Positions 1-4,686 of a DNA stretch of 5,380 bases are shown in pieces. Made by a program: the position numbers and the translations under genes. How positions within the stretch are numbered: position 1 is the first letter of the stretch; each line of letters opens with the position of its first letter. Under the pieces are notes generated by a model, which was given only the letters and a program-made list of their open reading frames with translations, made no database searches and had not been told where the DNA came from. The stretch comes from Pseudomonadota bacterium (GTDB taxonomy: Bacteria; Pseudomonadota; Alphaproteobacteria; Rhizobiales; Hyphomicrobiaceae), in contig JAEYYQ010000421.1 of NCBI GenBank assembly GCA_023428365.1, positions 1-5,380 of the forward strand. The letters are read 5' to 3'.

Positions 1-360
1 GGCATCTGCCGCCGCGCGCGCGATCTTCGCCGCCTCGAAATTGATCTCGTACGACAGGTCCTCCATCTCGTAGTCGGCCATCGAGATGCGCTGAGCATTG
101 AAGGTATTGGTCTCAATGATGTCAGCACCGGCCGCGAGATACGCGTCGTGGATGCCGTAAATGATCTTCGGCTGCGTCAGCACCAAAAGGTCGTTGTTGC
201 CCTTCACATCCTTGCTGTGATCGGCGAACCGCTTGCCGCGATAATCCTGCTCACCCAGCTTGTGACGCTGAATCATCGTGCCCATGGCACCGTCGATGAT
301 CAGGATGCGATCGGCAGCAGCAGCTTTCAGCGCCTCGATACGAGCCTTGAGCGTTGTCAT
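1..360 (-). CDS. metH: Cobalamin-dependent methionine synthase, N-terminal part (partial)
   Basis: The first 120 residues of methionine synthase, which transfers a methyl group from 5-methyl-THF through cobalamin to homocysteine in the cytoplasm. The visible part is the start of the homocysteine-binding barrel: DGAMGTMIQ near residues 23-31, then [12 protein letters not shown], then [12 protein letters not shown] near 83-94. These match the E. coli MetH N-terminus closely. The zinc-binding cysteines lie beyond the window edge. The start ATG (358-360) overlaps the metF stop in an ATGA, and there is no strong Shine-Dalgarno sequence, so translation is probably coupled to metF. The gene is cut by the window edge, so I cannot tell whether it is full-length MetH or one half of the split metH found in some alphaproteobacteria. 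The family call is firm. Confidence 0.95.
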   Translation of the reverse strand, partial: MTTLKARIEALKAAAADRILIIDGAMGTMIQRHKLGEQDYRGKRFADHSKDVKGNNDLLVLTQPKIIYGIHDAYLAAGADIIETNTFNAQRISMADYEMEDLSYEINFEAAKIARAAADA

Positions 361-1271
361 GCGAGCACCGTCTGCGGGGCGACCGGCGTGCGTGCTCTCA
401 GGCCAAGCAGATGGCAGATGGCAAACACCAGGTCGGCGCGATTGAGCGTATAGAAGTGGAACTGGCGGATGCCCTGGTCGACCAGATCCATGACCTGCTC
501 GGCAGCGACCGCCGCCGCAACCAGATGGGTCGTCGCCGGATCATCGTCCAGCCCCTCGAAGCGGCGCGCCAGCCATGCGGGAATGCTGGTGCCGGTCTTG
601 GTTGCGAAGCCCGCGACCTGCTTGAAGTTATGGATCGGCACGATGCCGGGAACAATCGGGCACCAGATGCCGCGCGCGCGCGCGTTCTCGACGAACCGGA
701 GATAGTGCTCGTTGTCGAAGCAGAACTGCGTGATGACCCGATTGGCTCCCGCGTCGACCTTGGCCTTCAGGTTATCCAGATCCACAGCCAGCGACGGACT
801 TTCCGGATGCCTCTCCGGATATCCCGCAACTGAAATCTCGAACGCACCGACTTTCGCGATCCCCGACACCAGTTCGGCTGCATTCGCGTAGCCGCCGGGA
901 TGCGGCTCATAACGTGTGCCTACTCCACCGGCCGGATCGCCGCGCAGCGCTACGATGTGGCGAACACCGGCATCCCAATAGTCTTGCACCACGGCATCGA
1001 TCTCATGCCGCCCGGCTCCCACACACGTCAGATGCGCGGCAGGCTGCAGCGCCGTTTCCTTGACCAGGCGCTCGACGGTCGCGTGTGTGCGCTCACGCGT
1101 TGTTCCACCGGCGCCGTATGTCACCGATACGAACTGCGGCCCCAGGGGCTCCAATCGACGGATGGCGCTCCACAGCGCCTCCTCCATCCGCTCATTCTTG
1201 GGCGGAAAGAACTCGAACGAAACCGATATTTCGCCAGACCCGACCAGCCGGCTCTTGCGTTCGGATGTCAT
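357..1271 (-). CDS. metF: 5,10-methylenetetrahydrofolate reductase
   Basis: A 304-residue FAD enzyme that reduces 5,10-methylene-THF to 5-methyl-THF, the methyl donor for MetH. The length is typical of bacterial MetF. Family motifs appear in order: VSFEFFPPK (residues 17-25, with Glu20 at the place of the catalytic Glu), [15 protein letters not shown] (48-62), HLTCVG (80-85), LRGD (109-112), [11 protein letters not shown] (148-158) and ITQFCFD (180-186). The ATG at 1271 is chosen because it precedes conserved sequence, has GAGG eight bases upstream (1280-1283) and overlaps the upstream stop as ATGA. The frame stays open for 57 more codons upstream, but those lie antisense-free inside the regulator gene, read as Arg/Ala-rich non-MetF sequence, and are best regarded as chance. 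Its stop overlaps the metH start in the same way. Confidence 0.96.
   Translation of the reverse strand: MTSERKSRLVGSGEISVSFEFFPPKNERMEEALWSAIRRLEPLGPQFVSVTYGAGGTTRERTHATVERLVKETALQPAAHLTCVGAGRHEIDAVVQDYWDAGVRHIVALRGDPAGGVGTRYEPHPGGYANAAELVSGIAKVGAFEISVAGYPERHPESPSLAVDLDNLKAKVDAGANRVITQFCFDNEHYLRFVENARARGIWCPIVPGIVPIHNFKQVAGFATKTGTSIPAWLARRFEGLDDDPATTHLVAAAVAAEQVMDLVDQGIRQFHFYTLNRADLVFAICHLLGLRARTPVAPQTVLA
671..684. repeat. (CG)7 alternating dinucleotide run inside metF
   Basis: Fourteen uninterrupted alternating C and G bases, which encode the Ala-Arg-Ala-Arg stretch of MetF (ENARARG). Alternating CG is prone to Z-DNA and slippage. Here it is kept in frame and is probably a by-product of high GC and codon choice. 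A shorter run of five CG units lies at 13-22 in metH. Confidence 0.6.
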
Positions 1272-2296
1272 GGGGCGGACCTCGCGGGCTGTAGCTGTTG
1301 TGCGCGCACGGATGCAGTGTGCTTGCGTTGGCCCGGCCGTTCGGCGAGCCAGATGGAAACGGTGAGTTTGTCGGAAGCGCCCTCCGACGGCGGCTCCAGA
1401 TCGCGGACCTGACGCACCGCAAGACCGGCGTCGCTGAGCCACTGCTTGACCTGGGCGTGCGAGAACCCGAGGCGCTCATGCGCGTATTGCTCGCGCAGAA
1501 ACTCCAGCGAATGCGGTGCGAAGTCGACGATCAACAGCCGACCACCCAGCCCCAACACGCGGGCTGCCTCGTGGATCGCGTGTGCCGGATCGCTCAGGAA
1601 GTGCAGCACCTGATGCATGATGACCGTATCGGCGGCCTCATCCGCGAAAGACAAGTTGTAGATGTCGCCATGACGGACCTGAACGTGAGACAGGCCATCC
1701 TTACTGAGCTTGCTGCGCGCATAGGCGAGCATCGACGGATTGACGTCGATCCCGACGCCGCGCGCGTATTGATCTGCGAAGAACTCCAGCGTCCTTCCGG
1801 TTCCCGTTCCGAGATCGATGAGCAGATCGACCGGAGTCGAGCCCAGCACCTCACGCATCGCGTGCTCGACCTCAGCCTCCGAGACGTGCAGCGCGCGGAT
1901 GCGGTCCCAGTCAGCCGCGTGTGATCGGAAATAATCCTGCGCCACATCCTGGCGTTCGGTCTTCAACGCATCGGCACGCTGGCGATCGCGTGTATAAATC
2001 GCGTCGGATTGGTCGATCGAAGCGACGACACCACGGGCCAGCTCGCCCAGCGGTCCCTCCGCCAGCCTGCAGAAGACCCAGCTTCCCTCGCGGACACGCT
2101 CGACCAGCCCGGCTTCGCCCAGCAGCTTCACGTGGCGGCTGATGCGCGGCTGACTCTGCCCGAGGATGCGGGTGAAGTCCTTGACGTTGAGCTCGCCGTC
2201 CGAAAGCAACAGCAGGATGCGCAGGCGCGTCTGGTCGGCGGCCGCCTTCAGCGCCGCGACTGCCGCGTCAACCTCTATGCCTCCTGGCGCCACCAT
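1268..2296 (-). CDS. ArsR-family regulator fused to a SAM-dependent methyltransferase domain (SahR-like)
   Basis: A 342-residue two-domain protein. Residues 10-80 form an ArsR winged helix: ALKAAADQTRLRILLLL, then the helix-turn-helix VKDFTRILGQSQPRISRHVKLL, then the wing LVERVREGSWVFCRL. The metal-binding CVC of true ArsR is replaced by NVK (37-39), so a metal ligand is unlikely. Residues 120-300 form a class I methyltransferase fold, with motif I DLGTGTGR (161-168), acidic Asp184 in GVGIDVNPSM, and GDIYNLSF and VLHFLSDP further on. The gene is first in an operon with metF and metH, so it most likely represses methionine-cycle genes in response to SAH or SAM. SahR regulators are known for this; assignment here is by context and recalled architecture. 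The ATG at 2296 is preferred to the one at 2311, because AGGAG sits seven bases before 2296 and the 2311 codon lies directly against that same site. Confidence 0.9.
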   Translation of the reverse strand: MVAPGGIEVDAAVAALKAAADQTRLRILLLLSDGELNVKDFTRILGQSQPRISRHVKLLGEAGLVERVREGSWVFCRLAEGPLGELARGVVASIDQSDAIYTRDRQRADALKTERQDVAQDYFRSHAADWDRIRALHVSEAEVEHAMREVLGSTPVDLLIDLGTGTGRTLEFFADQYARGVGIDVNPSMLAYARSKLSKDGLSHVQVRHGDIYNLSFADEAADTVIMHQVLHFLSDPAHAIHEAARVLGLGGRLLIVDFAPHSLEFLREQYAHERLGFSHAQVKQWLSDAGLAVRQVRDLEPPSEGASDKLTVSIWLAERPGQRKHTASVRAQQLQPARSAP

Positions 2297-2303
2297 GGCT
2301 GCT

Positions 2304-2308
2304 CTCCT
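2304..2308 (-). promoter_or_regulatory. Ribosome binding site of the SahR-like gene
   Basis: AGGAG on the minus strand, seven bases before the ATG at 2296. It decides between two in-frame ATGs: the other (2309-2311) directly abuts this site and would have no Shine-Dalgarno sequence of its own. The choice removes the residues MRRAA from the longer reading. Confidence 0.75.
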
Positions 2309-2320
2309 CATTCGCCAGAG

Positions 2321-2348
2321 AGCATATAAAGATATCTTTATGTGTCAA
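2321..2348 (-). promoter_or_regulatory. Promoter of the regulator-metF-metH operon
   Basis: On the minus strand, a perfect -35 TTGACA (2343-2348) is followed after 16 bases by TATGCT (2321-2326), a four-of-six match to -10. Transcription would begin near 2314, giving a leader of only about 18 bases before the ATG at 2296. That leaves no room for a SAM or SAH riboswitch, so control should be by protein binding. The operator palindrome fills the spacer. Confidence 0.7.
2323..2344. promoter_or_regulatory. Operator palindrome, probable binding site of the SahR-like repressor
   Basis: The core ATAAAGATATCTTTAT (2326-2341) is a perfect 16-bp palindrome. The dyad extends to 22 bp with a single mismatched pair (2325/2342). 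It occupies the spacer and the edges of the -35 and -10 elements, so a bound dimer would block RNA polymerase. An AT-rich dyad in an otherwise GC-rich region is what a winged-helix ArsR dimer would use. The link to the adjacent regulator is inference from position. Confidence 0.75.
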
Positions 2349-2365
2349 GACATCTAAGTCGCGCC

Positions 2366-2385
2366 CCTGTTCCTCCGGGAACAGG
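2366..2385. repeat. Perfect 8-bp inverted repeat with a UCCG loop
   Basis: The arms CCTGTTCC (2366-2373) and GGAACAGG (2378-2385) enclose TCCG. Read as plus-strand RNA it forms a C(UNCG)G-type tetraloop hairpin, a very stable class. An A-tract (2389-2394) rather than a U-tract follows on the plus strand, so it is not an intrinsic terminator in that direction. On the minus strand the T-tract precedes the stem, so it is not one there either. It could be a protein-binding dyad or a 5' leader structure; no function is shown. Confidence 0.5.
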
Positions 2386-2425
2386 CGGAAAAAATGCTCA
2401 GTGGTAGGGAGAATGCGCTGCCAAA

Positions 2426-2440
2426 TTAGCGGATCGCTAA
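2426..2440. repeat. Short dyad TTAGCG-gat-CGCTAA
   Basis: A perfect inverted repeat with 6-base arms and a 3-base centre, 55 bases before the start of the small membrane protein gene at 2495. It has the size and symmetry of a repressor or activator site. I see no convincing -35/-10 pair nearby, so the role as an operator is only a possibility. Confidence 0.35.
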
Positions 2441-2494
2441 GACGGCGCACCGTACATCACCGGCTCTCCTCTCGAACGCGAAGCGATAACGGCC

Positions 2495-2872
2495 ATGACC
2501 ATCGCCACCCTCAGCCATTCAGACACCACGGCTCCTACGACCAACCGCGCCAGCTTGCTGATGATCGTCCTTCTCGTGGCTCCGGCCGTGGCGATCCTGC
2601 TGGCCCCGTTCGCTGCGCTGCCCGCAGCCGCCATCGAACAGCCCGCAATTCTGACTGCGCTGAGCGAGGCACCTCTCACGGCAGCTCAGCTTGGGCTCGG
2701 ATTGATGATATCAGTCGCGTTCTGCGTCCTGCCGTTCTACCTGCGGACGACGGATTATGGCCGGCCAACCGCTTCGGCCGACATCCCCGCACCAGCGCCG
2801 GTGAGGCCCACGACGGTCGTTGCCCTGACGCCACGCGATGAAGTCACGACCACTCGTCCCCTGGCGGCCTGA
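2495..2872 (+). CDS. Small two-helix membrane protein, function unknown
   Basis: A 125-residue protein that I do not recognise. A polar, Thr-rich N-terminus (1-19) precedes a strongly hydrophobic segment, ASLLMIVLLVAPAVAILLAP (residues 19-38, continuing hydrophobic to about 47). A short acidic loop (48-62) follows, then a second helix near 64-82 (LGLGLMISVAFCVLPFYL) and a Pro/Thr/Ala-rich tail with Arg84 and Arg90. The positive-inside rule suggests that both ends are cytoplasmic. No clear Shine-Dalgarno sequence precedes the ATG; the start is the first ATG in the frame that gives the hydrophobic pattern. An overlapping frame at 2401-2841 reads as Arg/His/Ser-rich sequence and is less credible. 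The gene is divergent from the methionine operon. There is no metabolic hint. Confidence 0.6.
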   Translation: MTIATLSHSDTTAPTTNRASLLMIVLLVAPAVAILLAPFAALPAAAIEQPAILTALSEAPLTAAQLGLGLMISVAFCVLPFYLRTTDYGRPTASADIPAPAPVRPTTVVALTPRDEVTTTRPLAA

Positions 2873-2958
2873 TTTTCGACGGCGACCCGGACTATTTTCC
2901 ACGCCCAAATCGCCAAAATTCGCCTCGTACTCAATCGGAACACGAGTTGACCATCTTT

Positions 2959-2987
2959 TTGATCCTTTCAGTAACGATTTGTACACT
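2959..2987 (+). promoter_or_regulatory. Candidate promoter of the MlaC-like gene
   Basis: TTGATC (2959-2964), a 17-base spacer and TACACT (2982-2987). Each element matches the sigma-70 consensus at four of six positions with ideal spacing. It implies a leader of roughly 150 bases before the ATG at 3142. This is suggestive only; such matches arise by chance, and an overlapping TTGACC at 2947-2952 has no good -10 partner. Confidence 0.3.
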
Positions 2988-3130
2988 GTGACCGTGGAGA
3001 CATGATTGTCACACGGCTTCACTGGGATTGGCCCGGCTGCGGTTGACGGGGATAGCAGCGGCTGGCATCGATGACTGTCTGCTGAGCTGCTTGAGGCTGG
3101 ATACGTCGATGCTTGACCGCTTCTTGTTCC

Positions 3131-3135
3131 GGAGG
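3131..3135 (+). promoter_or_regulatory. Ribosome binding site of the MlaC-like gene
   Basis: GGAGG six bases before the ATG at 3142, within a longer purine run. It fixes the start at 3142 over the in-frame ATGs at 3028 and 3109, neither of which has a recognisable Shine-Dalgarno sequence. Confidence 0.8.
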
Positions 3136-3141
3136 AGAGGA

Positions 3142-3747
3142 ATGGCTACTGAAGTTCATCGGCGCGCAGCATCTCACGGCTGGCGACTGACGGCATTTGC
3201 GCTTCTGCCGATGCTGGTCGCGCTGATTGCTGCACCTGTCAGCGCGCAGGAACCTGCCGTCGAGTTCATGAAGCAGGCCTCGCGCGAACTGATCGCAGCG
3301 GCCAAATCCGGCAATCCGGAAGACTTCATCGAGGTCATCCAGAAGCGCGGTCACGTGCCGGCGATCGGCCTCTACGCTCTCGGCAACTACAAGCTTCAAC
3401 TGAAATCTACGGACCGCAGCACATACTATGGCGGCATGGTTCGGTTCATCTCCCGCTATGCGGCGACTGAAGCGCCGAAATACGCCGTCAGCCACGCGGA
3501 GATCATGTCGCCGCCGCTTAAGGCCGAGGCAGGCACCGGTCTTTATGTCGACAGCCGTGTCCACCTCCGGAGCGGCACGTCTTATGACGTACGCTGGCTG
3601 CTCGTGCCGCAGGGTAACAGCTTCCGTATTCGCGATGCACAGGTTCTCGGTTTCTGGATGAGTCCGTTCCTGAAAAACCTGTTCGAGGCCTACATCGGCG
3701 AGAACGGCGGCAATCCGCAGGCTCTGGTCATCGCGCTCAACCGATAA
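3142..3747 (+). CDS. MlaC/Ttg2D-family periplasmic phospholipid-binding protein
   Basis: A 201-residue exported protein. Residues 1-35 are a signal peptide: Arg7-Arg8, a hydrophobic core LTAFALLPMLVALIAA, and the cleavage motif VSA before Gln36. The mature part fits the Tol_Tol_Ttg2 (MlaC) family: helical start AVEFMKQASRELIAA; GLYALGNYKL near 76-85 in place of the usual vLGxyWR segment; MVRFISRYAA; and a C-terminal block YDVRWLLVPQGNSFRIRDAQVLGFWMSP (148-175), equivalent to the family's VDWL...G...KI.DV...GVSM. MlaC proteins carry phospholipids through the periplasm between outer membrane and an MlaFEDB transporter. No mlaD, mlaE or mlaF lies beside it, so it is an orphan or paralogous copy whose partner is elsewhere. 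The start is set by a strong GGAGG. Family membership is fairly sure, the ligand is not. Confidence 0.85.
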   Translation: MATEVHRRAASHGWRLTAFALLPMLVALIAAPVSAQEPAVEFMKQASRELIAAAKSGNPEDFIEVIQKRGHVPAIGLYALGNYKLQLKSTDRSTYYGGMVRFISRYAATEAPKYAVSHAEIMSPPLKAEAGTGLYVDSRVHLRSGTSYDVRWLLVPQGNSFRIRDAQVLGFWMSPFLKNLFEAYIGENGGNPQALVIALNR

Positions 3748-3772
3748 GCGCGATGTTTGACGCACATCAGTC

Positions 3773-3797
3773 ACACCCCGATTGTCGTCGGTGTTTT
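3773..3797 (+). terminator. Weak candidate terminator after the MlaC-like gene
   Basis: The arms ACACC (3773-3777) and GGTGT (3790-3794), extended by a GA/TC pair past a two-base bulge, are followed by TTTT (3794-3797). It lies 25 bases after the stop at 3747, in the gap between two convergent genes, where a terminator is expected. The stem is short and the U-tract brief, so efficiency would be modest. Confidence 0.3.
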
Positions 3798-3873
3798 GCT
3801 GGCCTATGAGGCGGTAGTTCGATTCTCGGAAATATACAGATGACACTGACGGCCAGCCGAACGACGTAGTCAG

Positions 3874-4602
3874 CTATAAAAGTGCGGAGGCGATCCAATC
3901 GAGTAACTTCTGTGCGGCACGCTTCGCCGCTTCACCGACAGCGCTATTTGCAAACACTCCCGCCAACCAACGCAACGGATTGAGTAGAAGCGCATCAATC
4001 GTTGCTTTACTTGGACGCTTCTCCTTAAGCCATCGGACCCCCTCTTTAAGAGACGCGAGTAAACCTTCCCGTTCGGCGGGAAAGGTGGCGCCTAGCTCAT
4101 TGCTGCTTTCCGCGAGATCGATCGCTTGTTCGGTCGCTGCCACAGCGTCAGCCAATTCTTCACCACTCCTAGAAAGATCGAGCGGCTGCCATTGGTCGGC
4201 ATCAACACGTTCACTGTCAGTCCAAAAGATACCATTGAGCCCAGCGACATCCTCGAGGGCGGTCACTTCGTTCTCAGCATTGTAGAAGTAGCTAAGGTCA
4301 GACGCTGGGTCGCGAAGTCCCCTTTCGACTACGAAGATTCCTTCTTCGGCTATGCGGAAGCCGCGGGTGCCATCCTTCTTTGTACCAACGGACGACACGA
4401 GCTTCGCGCCATAACCTCCCTCCCTCGAAAGACGTGAGAGGGCGGTTTCCACGAGATTTCGGGACATCGGCGCACGAAATAGACCGCATACATCTTCGGC
4501 GCTAAAACGATCCTTCGGGGAGTCGTTGACGTGCTCAACGTACAGCTTCAGCAATACGATGCGCGAAAGGGGCACAATTCGGTATGGCGAATTCTTGAGC
4601 AT
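3874..4602 (-). CDS. Unrecognised protein: winged-helix-like N-terminus with a helical C-terminal module
   Basis: A 242-residue protein without a recognised family. Residues 10-94 look like a winged helix: a helix at 13-26; FSAEDVCGLFR (33-43) and MSRNLVETALSRLSRE (46-61) as a helix-turn-helix pair; and a wing KLVSSVGTKKDGTRGFRIAEEGIFVVE. Residues 95-128 are a linker. Residues 130-242 form a helical module (WQPLDLSRSGEELADAV, SSNELGATFPAEREGLLASL, NPLRWLAGVFANSAVGEAAK, then KLLDWIASALL). This resembles, from memory, an unnamed C-terminal region shared by diverse alphaproteobacterial hypothetical proteins. GC is about 55% in five hand-counted blocks, against 62-67% in the methionine genes. No Shine-Dalgarno sequence precedes the ATG. 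It lies 84 bases after ettA on the same strand and converges on the MlaC-like gene. It could be a DNA-binding regulator or an accessory sensor; function unknown. Confidence 0.75.
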   Translation of the reverse strand: MLKNSPYRIVPLSRIVLLKLYVEHVNDSPKDRFSAEDVCGLFRAPMSRNLVETALSRLSREGGYGAKLVSSVGTKKDGTRGFRIAEEGIFVVERGLRDPASDLSYFYNAENEVTALEDVAGLNGIFWTDSERVDADQWQPLDLSRSGEELADAVAATEQAIDLAESSNELGATFPAEREGLLASLKEGVRWLKEKRPSKATIDALLLNPLRWLAGVFANSAVGEAAKRAAQKLLDWIASALL

Positions 4603-4641
4603 GATTCAGACTGCTATTAAAATAGCCCAACCGCATGCTCA
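4596..4641. repeat. Nested inverted repeats around the start codon of the 3874-4602 gene
   Basis: The outer arms TGAGCATG (4596-4603) and CATGCTCA (4634-4641) are perfect 8-base complements. An inner dyad, GCTATT-AA-AATAGC (4613-4626), is almost concentric. In the minus-strand transcript the AUG (4600-4602) lies inside the outer stem, so a hairpin could hide it. At DNA level the inner dyad may be an operator. This fits autoregulation by a winged-helix protein, but the function is inferred. Confidence 0.5.
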
Positions 4642-4674
4642 TGATTCGCGCGGGATTGAAATCAGGTCGCCAAG

Positions 4675-4683
4675 TTATCCACA
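4675..4683 (+). promoter_or_regulatory. Perfect DnaA-box 9-mer TTATCCACA
   Basis: An exact match to the strict DnaA-box consensus in the 84-base gap between ettA and the gene at 3874-4602. I noticed no second box close by, so it is not an origin. By chance a given 9-mer is expected about 0.04 times in a window of this size counting both strands. It could be a DnaA regulatory or titration site. Confidence 0.35.
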
Positions 4684-4686
4684 ACT

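Larger units (their letters stand above)
2873..3141. other. Intergenic region without a gene
   Basis: 269 bases between the small membrane protein and the MlaC-like gene. It is more AT-rich in its first half. It contains the candidate promoter at 2959-2987 and a TGTGAC-N15-GTCACA inverted repeat (2987-3013) overlapping the expected transcription start, which could be a regulator site. The frame of the downstream gene is open back to 3028, but the extra 38 residues look non-coding. I see no RNA gene or repeat family here. Confidence 0.5.

Noticed and set aside
354..833. Plus-strand open frame opposite metF
   Set aside because: Antisense to a firmly identified gene, with no recognisable family motifs.
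1272..1442. 57-codon N-terminal extension of metF
   Set aside because: It lies within the regulator gene, reads as Arg/Ala-rich sequence unlike MetF, and the ATG at 1271 has a Shine-Dalgarno sequence and an ATGA overlap.
2297..2320. SAM or SAH riboswitch in the operon leader
   Set aside because: The predicted leader is only about 18 bases, too short for any known riboswitch of this class.
2366..2394. Intrinsic terminator
   Set aside because: The hairpin is strong but followed by A residues on the plus strand, and the T-tract on the minus strand precedes the stem.
2401..2841. Plus-strand open frame overlapping the small membrane protein
   Set aside because: Arg, His and Ser-rich with no hydrophobic or domain pattern; it looks like an alternative-frame artefact of high GC.
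3028..3141. 38-residue N-terminal extension of the MlaC-like protein
   Set aside because: The ATG at 3142 has a strong GGAGG and begins a proper signal peptide; the extension would bury it.
3019..3846. Long minus-strand open frame opposite the MlaC-like gene
   Set aside because: Arg-rich composition with no domain pattern; it mirrors codon bias of the plus-strand gene, which has a signal peptide and family motifs.
4603..4686. Replication origin
   Set aside because: Only one DnaA box noticed, no cluster of boxes, no clear AT-rich unwinding region and no origin-type neighbouring genes.
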